A stretch of DNA of 64,000 nucleotides from Sycon ciliatum (taxonomy: Eukaryota > Porifera > Calcarea > Leucosolenida > Sycettidae), in contig NC_088655.1 of the NCBI RefSeq assembly GCF_964019385.1, positions 20,925,582-20,989,581 of the forward strand. Direction: 5' to 3'. The notes under the pieces are model-generated. The model did not search any database and was not told where the DNA came from. It saw only the letters and a program-made list of their open reading frames with translations. Below are positions 24,084 to 35,054 of the stretch, piece by piece. The translations under genes were made by a program, and so were the position numbers. The stretch's first letter is position 1, and each line of letters opens with the position of its first letter.

Positions 24084-24143
24084 ACCCTCAAGGTGTGTTA
24101 AGCGCTGATCGCTGGAGGGGCCGACTGTAACATCAAGAATGAG
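24084..24143 (+). pseudogene. 5'-truncated ankyrin exon
   Basis: Only the second half of an exon remains, from CTCAAGGTGTGTTAAGCGCT (compare CTCGAGGTGTGTCAAGCGCT at 2382) to AAGAATGAG, directly followed by GTAAAG. CAA of the conserved CQA has become TAA. The left border joins a foreign repeat (GGTCTGGATAACCGAGGTAT), so the acceptor and the TPLH half are gone. Confidence 0.65.
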
Positions 24144-25968
24144 GTAAAGCACAGTAACATTGAGTGTTATCAACCAGGATAATCCGGTTCTGTGTTTGCA
24201 CTGTACAATAAACGTACGATAAATCATGTGTTCCCTGACCTTCACCCGATCGAGTGGAATCCTGTCTTAACCGGAAATGTTCATTTACGGCCTCCTCACG
24301 ACTATAATGTGTGCAGGCCTTTTCTCCAGGGTGTTGTGTCTATTGTTCTCAAAATCGGTCACGCTCCCATTGCTTGGTATATTCTTGAGAGATGCCATCA
24401 TACCAGAATCTTTCACCTGAGCGGGTCCAGACTGAATAATGATTACTATGATCCATCCATTACACGTATGAAGGGTTAGTATGTCGAAGTACTAAAACTC
24501 GGAACGACTTCGGGAGGAGTCTACAGGTGGACTTCAGGCACATGAGCTGAAAACAGAAAAGCATTTCGAGCTACCAGTGTATTGTATCCTACATTGCTGC
24601 AGGCTAGAGCAGCGCAGGCTCCATCCTCGTGAATAGTAGGCTGTGCATACAGAACATCGAGCATTCCAGATGTGAATACAGTTTTTCACTCACATAGCAA
24701 CCGGGTTGTACATGGGGTAGTGGTCTACCAGAATGTACTCTACGAGGAATACAAGACCACGATGGCAGGTGGGGGAGAGTTGCGCAGTGGAAGAGCAGCA
24801 GAGCACGACAGAAAAATGGTGAGTGAAAAATACGTTTTTTACACTCTTTCGCTACGCTCAGCCGTGAAAAAACAACACATTTCCATACAAGAACCCTCAC
24901 GTAGGGTTTAGGTGCACTAGCGGCACAAACTGGTTTCGCGAGCAAAGAACAGAAGCACGGAAGCTAAGACTTCTGCATGCCTTCCTCCTCCTTTTATTTC
25001 TTGCGCCACTTTATATCAACATGCCGGAGACGACGTGAGTGTTATTCCGTTTGCAGGGTGCATGCTAAACTCCGCTTGGTTTGGCCCTGGGTGGATTCAG
25101 TTGACAGAAACCTTTCGCCAGATCATTAGACAGTAACACAGTATGAGGTACTGTAGAACGGGTAATTTTAGCAACGTAAAAACCCTAGCGAATTTAGCGA
25201 TCGACTCATTTTCGCTAAAGTTTCAAGTCCTTAATCCGTTGAGACAAGTAGTGCGCTGGTGATCCGTGAGTAAAATCGCTGCATATCGCAAAACTAAAAC
25301 GTCGCTAACCCGTTGACAACGGGAAAACGCTAAAATAAAACTAGTCGCTAAATTACCTGTTCTACAGTATGTACTACGAATCTGCAGCAGCGTGAATAGA
25401 CTGGGCTTCACTGAACCTGCATTACGAGTACGATATTAAATTACACATGCAGAATAAAAGGCAAAAACATCCATTTTGAAAGTGGCAATAGGACAAACTC
25501 CAAAATTGCCACTGAATCACCCGGAAGGCATCAGATTAAGGCAGCGACGTACAATTCTCTTCACTGAATTGTGACCTAAAGCACAAAACTGGTACATGTA
25601 CCATGAACCAGTTCCGATCACATCACTGCACTTTCATATTATGTGTACGTCTAGCCGCATTCATACCACATCCTGGGCGTTGATCCAATTTGTACAACGA
25701 CACAATGATCTGACAATATGAAATACACTCATAACTTGTTTATCTGGGCACTAGCCGTAACTTCGAAATGTCCGTTACCCCGAATGACATACATTTTGAC
25801 GGCGAATGGCAATAAGTATGGCGTATGTCGTCACTATTTCCACAAAAATCGCCAAAAGTGTACTATCATTTCCCTGAACCTTGGCCAAAGGTTTCCCGGT
25901 AGCCTGAAATGGCCGTAACTTTGGGATCTGGATAACCGAGGTATAAGTGTACATGTATGTCTGTACAC

Positions 25969-27793
25969 CAGGGAGTCGTACTCAAACTAGGGAGGTGACA
26001 CGGCACAGAAATCCGTGTAACAGGGGTTGACTCGCACCCGTGACCCCTCACTGTTATTTTTGGAATAGTTCAGTCCAGTCCAGTCCGAAAGGTCATACTC
26101 GGATCGACTCGCCTTCTGTACTTCACCTCCAAGCGTGCAACGCAAGACCCGCAAAGTATGATTTTTCTGTGGGGAACGATTTTGCCATTGATCAAGTTTT
26201 TATTGGAGTGCTCAGGCCTACTACGATTGCTGAGACATCCCGAGCACGCTTGTTCAGGTTCTCTATTTTTGACGAGCCGGTCCTACAGCCCCCTACATTG
26301 TATCTAACGACATAGGAGCTGACAATGTAAGAGGATTTTCCTGGAAATATGACTAGATGTACAATGTAGCTCTCTTGTATGGTACTTAACCCCTGCTATA
26401 AATGTGTTATTTAGGAAGACTGGTGTATTGTGCAAGTCATAAAGAAGAAATGGGGCAGATACACGACTTACAATTTTCAAAAACCAGCTTCGTGTTATGT
26501 GTAATTTGTGTCAAAATTGTAGTTTTTAGACATGACAATATCATTGGCTGTACTTCTATAATATGGTACATAACCCCTGCTATAAATGTGTTATTGAGGC
26601 AGACTGGACCATTGTGCAAGTCGTAAAGAAGAAATGGGGCAGATACATGACTTACAATTTTCAAAACCTGGCTTCGTGTTATGTGTAATTTGTGTCAAAA
26701 TTGTAGTATTTCAACATGACAATATCACTGGCTGTACAGTCAGTATCGCCTATAGCGTTGGTGTTTGATTTTGAGCATTTTATCACTATAAGCGATATAT
26801 CACTATGGCCGATACTGCATGCAATGTATGCGAGTGGGGTGTCAAACGACTCCGGGCGGCGTGCACATACACACTGCATAGCTGGCTACAGCTCATGTCA
26901 CACAACATGAGCATTTCCTCACGATGGAGGCATATTTGGCAACTTGTACAAGCAGAACTCACCAAACAACACTGGACAAGTTAGTTCTTCACGAAGAATT
27001 AACACCCTGGTCTCCTCTGACACCACTTGATTTTACATCAATCACTATAATCGATGCAAAAATAACGTAACAAAGGTCTTTTGAAAGAAGAATTTGATCA
27101 CTATAGGCGATATATTACTATAGACGATTATTACTATACGCGATAACTGTGTATACTTAGTTATGGCAAATGAAAATGAATTTGAAAAATTGATCAGTAT
27201 ATCCGGTATTTACTATAGCCGCCAACCTTATAGGCGATACGTACTGTACTTCTCTTATATGGTACTTAACCCCTGCTATAAATGTGTTGTTTAGGAAGAC
27301 TGGTGTATTGTGCAAGTCATAAAGAAGAAATGGGGCAGATACACGACTTACAATTTTCAAAAACCAGCTTCGTGTTATGTGCAATTTGGGTCAATTTTTA
27401 GTATTCGGATTAACCTCGGATACGACTCTGAAAAGTTCTGAACAGTTATCGCAACACTACACGCCGTTTCATAACTGCTGCTGTTGCCATCACTGCTATC
27501 AAGTAGTTCGGACATGGCAGGAGCTAACAAAATTGCTGGTAGTCTTTCAAAGAATACTGGCGAGTGATGGGCTGTAAACGAAATGTGCTACCTCAATAAT
27601 TTCAAAAACTAGACACCCATGCGGCACGCTTGGAGGTGAAGTACAGAAGGCGAGTCGATCCGAGTATGAACTTTTGGACTGGACTGGACTGAACGATTCC
27701 AAAAATGACAACGAGGGGTCACGGGTGCGAGTCAACCCCTGTGACACGGATTTCTGTGCCGTGTCACCTCCCTAGTTTGAGTACGACTCCCTG
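25969..27793. mobile_element. hAT-like DNA transposon, non-autonomous, with 8-bp TSD
   Basis: CTGTACAC is duplicated exactly (25961-25968 and 27794-27801). The array copy at about 9769-9780 has it once (GTCTGTACACTAATGGC). Inverted ends start CAGGGAGTCGTACTCAAACT and extend about 190 bp on both sides, to the GGTGAAGTACAGAAGGCGAG region. An 8-bp target and CAGGG ends fit hAT. The interior has direct repeats of about 130 bp (26380, 26565 and 27255 regions, sharing TAACCCCTGCTATAAATGTG) and one nested element, but no transposase. Confidence 0.85.
26737..27246. mobile_element. Tc1/mariner-type MITE nested in the hAT-like element
   Basis: The ends CAGTCAGTATCGCCTATA and, inverted, CAGTACGTATCGCCTATA are bordered by TA (26735-26736 and 27247-27248). 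The direct repeat at about 26548 reads GGCTGTACTTCT with no insertion, an internal empty site. The interior repeats CACTATA(A/G)(A/G)CGATA-like motifs, and no ORF is recognised. Confidence 0.8.
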
Positions 27794-27967
27794 CTGTACA
27801 CTAATGGCAATCATGCAATGTAAATACCAGACAAGTAGTACCATATCCACCAACTGTTGAATTCCACTCTGAATTGTTTTGCTTTGATCTACAGTTGTGA
27901 CTGTGTTCCACAATCTAACTCATTGAGAACTTTTTCCTGTACTGTTGTTTCTTGCGTGTGCATCCAG

Positions 27968-28066
27968 TGTGGCGACACTCCGTTGCACGATGCCGCCACT
28001 TTAGGTAAACCCGATGTGTGTCAAGCGCTGCTCGCTGCAGGGGCGGACTGCAACATCAAGAATGAG
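27968..28066 (+). CDS. Ankyrin-repeat exon (99 bp, phase 0)
   Basis: CATCCAG precedes the exon and GTAAAG follows. It runs CGDTPLHDAATLGKPD, VCQALLAAGADC and NIKNE. The usual first residue R (CGT) is C (TGT). It is otherwise the same as the exon at 9941 and sits in the same block. Confidence 0.8.
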
Positions 28067-28516
28067 GTAAAGCACAGTGACATTGAGTGTCATGAACCAG
28101 GACGATCATGTTCTGTTTTTGCACTGTACAATTAACGTTCAAACAATCATCTGTTCCTTGACCTTTATCCGAGTGGAATCCTGTCCTAACCCGAAAATTC
28201 TCATCTACTGCCTCCTCACCCCATCAATGTGTGCAAGTCTTTGCCCCAGTTTGTTGTGTCTATTGTTCTCAAAATCGGTCACGCTCCCATTGCTTGGTAT
28301 AGTGTAGAGAATCGCCATCATGCCAGAATCTTTCACCTCAGCAGGTCCCGACAGAACAATAATGTTCCATCCATTACACGTATTAGGGGCTAGTATGTCG
28401 AAGTACAAAAACTCAGAACGACTTAGGGAGGAGTATGCAGGTGAACTTCAGGCACATGAGCTGAAAACAGAAAAGTATTCCGAGCTACATGTATATTGTA
28501 TCTTACATTGCCACAG

Positions 28517-28696
28517 GCTAGTGCAGCACAGACTCCATCCTCGTGGATAGTAGCAAGAGTGCATAAACAAGAGTATGCAACTGTGGTTATGGGTCAGTGC
28601 GCGGCTCTCTGCCTTTATTACGTAACTTACCTTCACCACGCTCTGAAAGTATGCACTCAAACTCAAACAGTGAGCAAGTACGGTTGTGTGTGTTGA
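28517..28696 (+). CDS. Recurrent 59-residue open block (copy 3)
   Basis: Same start (after TTGCCACAG), frame and TGA as the copies at 2887 and 10476, ending CVCC instead of CEC. It is immediately followed by the MITE at 28708. Confidence 0.35.
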   Translation, partial: ASAAQTPSSWIVARVHKQEYATVVMGQCAALCLYYVTYLHHALKVCTQTQTVSKYGCVC

Positions 28697-28707
28697 AATC
28701 CGAACTA

Positions 28708-28919
28708 CTGTAAATATACAAAATTTCGGCGCTGCAAAATTTCGGCACTTCATGATTTTTGACATTTCGGCGGCGATTTATTTTCGGCGTGGGGTAGAGG
28801 GCATGGTATAGTGCGACAGATGCGGTGAAAAATTTCATCGGCGTTTTAATTTAGGCGTTTTGGGTCGGTGCCGAATATAGCCGAAATTAAATAGCTGCCG
28901 AGAATTTGTATATTTACAG
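28708..28919. mobile_element. 212-bp Tc1/mariner-type MITE with empty-site paralogue
   Basis: The ends CTGTAAATATACAAA are inverted, with TA at 28706-28707 and 28920-28921. The paralogues at 3067-3080 and 10658-10670 read ATCCGAA(C/A)TAATAAAG without an insert. The interior repeats TTTCGGC-type motifs. Confidence 0.88.
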
Positions 28920-29454
28920 TAATAAAGTGCAAAGCTGTCACCCTGGCCCAGTTCGGATTACATCGCTGCACTTGCATTATGTGCACGTCTAGCCACATTC
29001 CTACCACATCCTGGGCATTGATCCAATTTGTATAGCACCACACTGATAAGAAAATATGACATACATGTATGTCTGTACACTAATGACAATCATGCAATGA
29101 AAATACTGTCTTGTCTTGGACATGGAAATCCAGGAGAATGACCGGGACCGGCGCCCTTAGTGTACAGAACGTTACATGAAGTGCACATGTTGATCCGATA
29201 TGACCAGCGCACTGCATGTGTGTACCGTAGACTACGCATACCGAGCCAAGGCTACGTGGACAGTGCCCAGGGGCCGCTAGACATGCGACCGGAATTCCAT
29301 GTCCACGGCAGTACCAGACAAGTAGTACCATATGAACAAACTGTTGAATTCCACTCTGCATTGTTTTGCTTTGATTGACAATTGTGACTGTGATCTATAC
29401 TTAGACTTCTCAAGAACTTTTTCCTGTACTGTTGTTTCTTGCATGTGCTTCCAG

Positions 29455-29550
29455 CGTGGCGACACTCCGTTGCACAAAGCCATCTGGGGTGGAATCGAGG
29501 TGTGTCAAGCACTGCTCGCTGCAGGGTCGGACTTCAACATCAGGAATGGG
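29455..29550 (+). CDS. Ankyrin-repeat exon (96 bp, phase 0)
   Basis: GTGCTTCCAG precedes the exon and GTAAAG follows. It runs RGDTPLHKAIWGGIE, VCQALLAAGSDF and NIRNG. It is the sister of 4527-4622, differing by E to K and V to I in the first helix. Confidence 0.75.
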
Positions 29551-30534
29551 GTAAAGAACAGTATTTAGAGTGTCATGAACCATGCTGATCCTGTTCTGTT
29601 TTTACACTCTAAAATTAACGTTCCCCTGAACTTTTAGTTTACCCAAGTGGAATCCTGTCATAACCGAAAAATTGTTCATCTACTGCCTGCTCACAACTGT
29701 AGTGTTCGCAGATCTTTGCCCTAGGGTGTTGTGTAACTTTTCTTTAAAATCGGCCACATCACCTATTGGTGTCGGGGTCCCAACGCATCCCAACACTCAA
29801 CAGAATACTATCAGTTATAGTTACATTACAATCATTATAATTATTACTAAAACGGAAAGGTGCTTGGAAGTTTGCCACTTCTGTACACATATCCCGCTTC
29901 TGTGTGTGCACTAAGTTACATCTACTGAGCTTCGTATACTGTAAGACATTTCATTACAACGAGTCCCAAATTTAACCATTGTCCAAAATTCATAGGTTAA
30001 CAAGAAGATATGTTAACAATCTTGCAGTATTCTGCCATATCCACACACAGCATATATGAAGCAGTACAGCCTGAACGGATCTTATTATAACGAAGAAATG
30101 TCATCCGTTAAAACGTTAGATTTGCTTCCTCGTTATATATACATGTCTTACAGTACACACTCTTTCGGCACAGGTCGTCTTGCTTGCGCATTGTTCAGAG
30201 CTACTAGGCTTTTTCTTTGGTACTTTGCATGTAAATACCGAAAACAGGGCCAATGACAACACCTGAAACTCCAGGTCTCTGGCCACTGTGGTCCTTTGAT
30301 ATTTTGGAAATGGTTGCCAAGACTATTTTATAACCACAGGGTAACAGAATTGATACATTCTCCAAAAAGAGGAACGCAGCACAGTAAGGGATGCAATCTT
30401 GCTCAAACTGCGTGAAATACTCAAAATTCATGCAATTGCAGCTGAAAGGAGTCATGTCGTGACCTGAACACAATTTGTATCCACGAATGGAAGTTAGTTA
30501 GTTAACTTTCTTTCACTTCTGGTAGCACATTCTA

Positions 30535-30795
30535 GACCTGACCTCGGTTGGTCCCCTGACGACAGGAAAAGACCCAAGAGTCATCAGTATGTGTGACACG
30601 TGTTGTGAGCTGCCTTCGGAGTGAAAAACTTGTCAGCGCCTTCTGTTTTCGGCCTGGTCCAATAGCTGGGATGGTTAGAGCATTGCCCACAACAATCAAG
30701 TTCTCGGGTTTGAGTCCTGGTGTGTCTGGCACTTCTAAGCTTTCGAGGCAGTTCACTCCCTCGACTGATCCTTTGAAATTTGAAGTTTTCCAATC
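30535..30795 (+). repeat. tRNA-derived SINE-like repeat
   Basis: It contains TAGCTGGGATGGTTAGAGCA (A-box-like) and, about 35 bp on, GGGTTTGAGTCCTGG (a B box matching GGTTYGANTCC), spaced as in a tRNA gene. The body GTGTCTGGCACTTCT follows. Copies without the A box lie at 5600 and 22980. Confidence 0.6.
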
Positions 30796-31309
30796 TTATA
30801 AAAAAAATTGAAAGCTATAAAACGCAAGCCATAAAATTGCTGCTGAATCATCCGGGAGTTATCAGATTAAGGCAGTGACCAAGCACAATTATCTTCACTT
30901 AAATGCGACATAAAGCGCAAAACGGCTACCATGGACCAGTTCCGAGCACATCACTGCACTTGCATATGTGTACCTCTAGCCACATTTTTACCACATCCTG
31001 GGTGTTCATCCAAATTGTACAACGACACAATGATCCGCCAAGATGAAATACACTCATAACTTGTTTATCCGGGCGATCTAGGACTGGGCACTGTCCGTAA
31101 CTTCGAAATGTCCGTTACTCCGAATGACATACATTTTGACGGGGAATGGCCATAGATAATATGGCATATGTCGCCACTATTTCCACAAAAATTGCCAAAA
31201 GAGTAGTAACATTTACACTGAAACTCTCCCCAAGTTTGTCCGGTAGCCTGAAATTCCCGTAACTTTGGGGTCTGGATAACCGATGTATAAGTGTACATGC
31301 GGGCCAGGT

Positions 31310-31911
31310 CCCTCCGTTCAGACGAGGTTGACGTGGCAGTCGTAGTGAGCCGAGTCACCTCAGAATGCCATGCAGCCATAGCCTTGTCGTAGTTGAAGTC
31401 AGCGACGGCAGGAACGTCGAGCTTGATTGCCATGATCATCTCCAGATTCCTCGTCGACAGCGAGTTCCGCATCGCCGTCTTCACAAGCTGAAGTCTCGCT
31501 CGCATTCAGCAGTGGACAGGCAAACGGCCAATCCCCAATCAGCGATGCGAGCCAGGTTCGGGTAGTCTCCAGCATGTTGCTCGGCGAGAATCTCGAACAT
31601 CTGCTGGACGCCTTTCGAGGCCCGGAGGCTCGGGTTCGGGTTCGGGTGGGTGAGACTAAACGATTAATTGAACGGATGTCGAAACCTAGGATGGAGCCGA
31701 GCAGCATGCCGATATTTCGAAGCAGTGATTTCTTACCTTTCAACCACGCATCGCGACCAAATCCACCGCCGCTCGTCTTCCTTTGGAAATGCGTCTTGCA
31801 CAAAGCGCATGACACGGATAGGCTGGCATGGTCCTAGTCCAGCCAGGGTCGACCTTTCTTCCAAGAGTCATGGAAAGCGTGAGTTCTTTTTCTCTTCGCT
31901 GCGGGCTCCAT
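31310..31911 (-). pseudogene. hAT-family (ZNF862/KIAA1586-like) transposase-derived pseudogene
   Basis: From the ATG at 31909-31911 the - strand reads MEPAAKRKRTHAFHDSWKKG, then, after an in-frame TAG at 31834-31836, VSCALCKTHFQ, like the BED/TTF-type N-terminus of hAT-derived proteins. It meets a donor-like GTAAGA at about 31736. Further on it reads QQMFEILAEQHAG, YPNLARIADWGLAVCLSTAE and CERDFS, and after a frameshift near 31495 RLQLVKTAMRNSLS and LDVPAVADFNYDKAMAAW. This is the hAT C-terminal dimerisation region (STAECER.FS...K..LRN.L...L). The large middle part is absent. It is broken and interrupts the array between the 29-31 kb block and 32.28 kb. Confidence 0.65.
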
Positions 31912-32150
31912 CGTCCAAATCACCAGTCGGCTGAAAATTTGCAACTGTGTCAAAAGCTTTAGCCAAAGTTACACTTTTGACTGCCTGAAACATCGACTTT
32001 GAATGTCCTGACTTCCTGCTCGCCGCTGGCCAGATCGCCCTCGAACCAGTTGACAACAGTTGACCCTAGTCCCCAGCAAAGTTTCTGTCGTTTGTAGACT
32101 GTAGTGTGTACGGTTGCGCTAGATTTGCAACAGATGGGGTCCGCGAGTTG

Positions 32151-32168
32151 TAAAATACCGGTATTTTA
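32151..32168. repeat. 18-bp perfect palindrome of the 38-bp family
   Basis: TAAAATACCGGTATTTTA, the same centre as in the 38-bp palindromic insertions at 34756 and 59149, but without the CAGGGAG outer arms. Confidence 0.7.
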
Positions 32169-32950
32169 GGAATCCATTGTCAGTTTGAGACATTTTTCAG
32201 CCGGGTCAGACTGGACCCGGTGTTATCTGTTCAGCCAGATCGTGCAGTTTCCAGACCCGGCTCTCCAGCAGGCCCTGGTATGAAGGGTTAGTATGTCGAA
32301 GTACTAAAACTCGGAACAACTTCGGGAGGAGTCTACAGGTTGACTTCAGGCGCATGAGCTGAAAACAGAAAAGTATTTTCGAGCTACATGTATATTATAT
32401 TCTACATTGCTGCAGGCTAGACATTGCTGCAGCGCAGGCTCCATCCTCGTGAATAGCAGGCTGTGCATACAGAACATCGAGCATTCCAGGTGTGAATACA
32501 GGATTTCCATACAAGAACCCTTACGTAGGGTTTAGGTGCACTAGCTGCACAAACTGGTTTCGCGAGCAAAGAACAGAAGCATGCAAGCTAAGACTTCTGC
32601 ATGCCTTCCTCCTCCTTTATTTCTTGCGCCACTTGATATCAACATGTCGGACACGACGTGACTGCCCTTAAATTTGCAGAGTGCATGCTTAACTCCGCTT
32701 GGTTTGGCCCTCGGCGGATTCAGTTGACGGCAGCTTTTTTCCCCATCATAAGACAGTAACACTGTATGAGGTATGTACTACGAATGTGCAGCCTCGTGAA
32801 TAGGCTGGGTTTCACTGAACCTGCATTAGGAGTACGATATCAAATTATACATGGAGGATAAAATTCAAAACAATCCATTTTGAAAGTGTCAGAAGCACAA
32901 ACTCCAAAATTGCCGCTGAATCACCCGGGTGGGATCAGATTAAGGCAGCG

Positions 32951-32975
32951 ACGGACTGCAACATCAAGAATGAGG
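32951..32975 (+). pseudogene. Ankyrin exon remnant (last 8 codons)
   Basis: ACGGACTGCAACATCAAGAATGAG is followed by GTAAAG, i.e. the DCNIKNE end and donor of an ankyrin exon, fused to unrelated array sequence on the left (TTAAGGCAGCG). Confidence 0.6.
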
Positions 32976-33427
32976 TAAAGCACAGTGCCATTGAGTGTCG
33001 TGAACCAGCATGATCATGTTCTTCGCCTGCACTGTACAATTAACGTACAAACAATCATGTTTTCCCTGACCATAAGCCGAGTGGATTCCTGTCATCACTG
33101 GAAAATTTTCATTTACGGCCTCCTCACCCAATCAATGTGTGCAGGTCTTTGCCCCAGGGTGTTGTGTCTATTTTTCTAAAAATCAGTCACGCTCCCATTG
33201 CTTGGTACATTTTCGAGGAACGCCATCATGCCGGAATCTTTCACCTGCGCAGGTCCAGACGGACCAATAATTATGTTCCATCCATTACACGTATGAGGGG
33301 CAAGCATGTCGAAGTAGAAAAACTTGGAACAACTTCGGGATTCCTATACAGGTGAACTTCAGGCACATGAGCTGGAAAAGGAAAAGTATTTCGAGCTACA
33401 TGTATATTGTATCTTACATTGCTACAG

Positions 33428-33661
33428 GCTAGTGCAGCGCAGGCTCCATCCTCGTTAGTAGTAGGCGGTGCATACAGGACCTCGATCATTCCAGATGTGG
33501 ATACAGGATTTCCATACATGAACCCTCACGTCAGGTTTAGGTGCACTAGCTGCACAGACTGGTTTCGCGAGCAAAGAACAGAAGCACGGAAGCTAAGACG
33601 TCTGCATGCCTTCCTCCTCCTTTTATTTCTTGTTTCAATAGCAACAGTAACACCGTATGAG
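33428..33661 (+). CDS. 78-codon phase-0 exon candidate with a hydrophobic helix
   Basis: After the acceptor TTACATTGCTACAG the frame reads ASAAQAPSSLVVGGAYRTSI, then a segment with two close cysteines (FRCTSC), a basic stretch WFREQRTEARKLRRLH, and a hydrophobic run AFLLLLFLVSIA that could be a membrane helix or tail anchor. It ends at TATGAG before GTATGT, a good donor. Its 234 bp are a multiple of three and both borders are phase 0, compatible with the terminal exon at 34115. Other array copies carry stops or frameshifts; this is the only fully open one. No family is recognised. Confidence 0.4.
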
Positions 33662-34114
33662 GTATGTACTACGAATGTGCTGCTGCGTGAATAGGCTGGG
33701 TTTCACTGAACCTGCATTACGAGTACGATATCAAATTACACATGCAGGATAAAAGGCAAAAACATCCATTTTGAAAGTGGCAAAAACACAAACTCCAAAA
33801 CTGCTGCTGAATCACCCGGGAGAGATCAGATTAAGGCAGTGACCAAGTACAGTTGTGAGTATCGAAATCCGGCCTAAAGTGCAAAGTTGACACCCTCGAC
33901 CAGTTCTAATTGCATCACTGCATTTGCACATGTGTATGTCCAGTTGCATTTGTATCACATCCTGGGCGTCTAGGGCTGTGCGAGTTCATGGCACCAAATA
34001 TGCACTTTGGGTGGGATTTCACGGAGCACAACTGCACAAGTACCTGTATGACATGATGTATAATATTATATTGATAGGTGTGTTATGTGTATATTGCAAC
34101 TCTCTTGTGTTTAG

Positions 34115-34195
34115 GATGGCCTGACACCACTGGACAGAGCGAGATACTGGAAACGTCATGCGGTTGTAGCGCTATTGGAGAAGGCCACCCCATAG
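34115..34195 (+). CDS. Terminal ankyrin-repeat exon with stop codon
   Basis: A TCTTGTGTTTAG acceptor precedes GATGGCCTGACACCACTG. The exon reads DGLTPLDRARYWKRHAVVAL followed by LEKATP and TAG. This is a last ankyrin repeat: D-G-x-T-P-L-D opening, A-R-x-x-x-x-x-x-V-V-x-L-L-E helices, no loop after it. Phase 0 matches the donors of the array exons (e.g. NIKNE joined to DGLTPL gives a continuous repeat boundary). It marks the 3' end of the coding region of the + strand gene. No clear AATAAA is visible close behind. Confidence 0.72.
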   Translation, partial: DGLTPLDRARYWKRHAVVALLEKATP

Positions 34196-34199
34196 ACAT

Positions 34200-34747
34200 C
34201 ATGAGACCTTTACTAATTGTAAAGTGACTATGCACACACTGCGGGTCATTTCCTGCCAGTTGAAGCAACATGGCAGCTATCTTTCTTTGGTGGATCCAGA
34301 GCTTTAATCGTCACATATACATGACTTTGTATGTATTTGAGCAATGGGCAGGTAAGACTGCAGTGTTGTCTTGCTGTCCCTGCCCACAATGCCAGTGCAT
34401 GATACCATACATTTCTAGACATGATAGCTTCCATTTCCTCTTCCCTTCCAAGTATCTGTTGCAGATCGTCTTGCACTCCATGCAGATCCTTACTAGAAGT
34501 TACAATGTTTGAATAGAAAATTGTACAATGTCGTCACAGTAGTGCTTTGCTAGCATTATAATTATTAGAATCAACTGACATACTATCGTCAGTGGATGTA
34601 TTTTCAACACGTTTCTCCTTTTTTAATTTTTTTATCAATTTGTCTTTTCAAGTCGTTTGGCTAGACTATTCCGTACATTAGCGGGCTTCGTGATTTCCGT
34701 TGGAAACAGACATCGTTTTTTTCCCGCAATCGGTATGGAGACAAAAA
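34200..34747. other. No gene seen
   Basis: This probably includes the 3' untranslated region of the ankyrin gene. A conventional AATAAA is not evident within the first 300 bases. No repeat or ORF can be supported. Confidence 0.4.
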
Positions 34748-34755
34748 CTTGATAC

Positions 34756-34793
34756 CAGAGAGTAATAAAATACCGGTGTTTTACTACTCCCTG
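34756..34793. mobile_element. 38-bp palindromic micro-insertion (hAT-like ends only)
   Basis: CAGAGAGTAATAAAATACC is followed directly by its near-complement GGTGTTTTACTACTCCCTG. It is flanked by CTTGATAC (34748-34755) and CTTGATGC (34794-34801), an 8-bp duplication with one change. Compare 59149-59186. Confidence 0.65.
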
Positions 34794-35054
34794 CTTGATG
34801 CAAGTTCGGTATTTACACTGACTTGTTCTGATGTACATGTACATCCATGTATATCAACTGTCAACCTTCTTGCTGTGAATACATTCTGCAATGCTCATTA
34901 CATGGATTTAATTGTTGCCTCTGCACCACATATTGTAGCTTTCACTGATTTGTACTTGCAGTAATTGCTATGATTGGTGATTTCTTGAGTCAATTTGACG
35001 CCCTGTGTTGTGCACATCCAGTAGTTCGCCCCTTCATTCTCATAAATAGCAGGC

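Larger units (their letters stand above)
1845..34200. repeat. Segmentally duplicated ankyrin-exon array
   Basis: The same blocks recur in the same orientation. Block 1: 2085-3080, 9780-10780 and 27800-28690 (ankyrin exon plus flanks). Block 2: 4135-6250 and 29026-31290. Block 3: 8011-9780 and 24270-25968, with a partial copy from 32280. Block 4: 10780-11835, 17460-18700 and 20520-21118. Block 5: 17164-17460, parts of 19616-20520, and 22037-22390. Between copies there are point differences, small indels and whole transposons present in one copy only. Intervals between the exons named below are repetitive intron-like DNA with no further gene that I can support. Confidence 0.85.

Noticed and set aside
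33145-33351. Open stretch between AG and GT reading SLPQGVVSIFLKISHAPIAW...
   Set aside because: Its end phase does not fit the next exon candidate (33428) or the terminal exon, other array copies carry stops, and no family is recognised.
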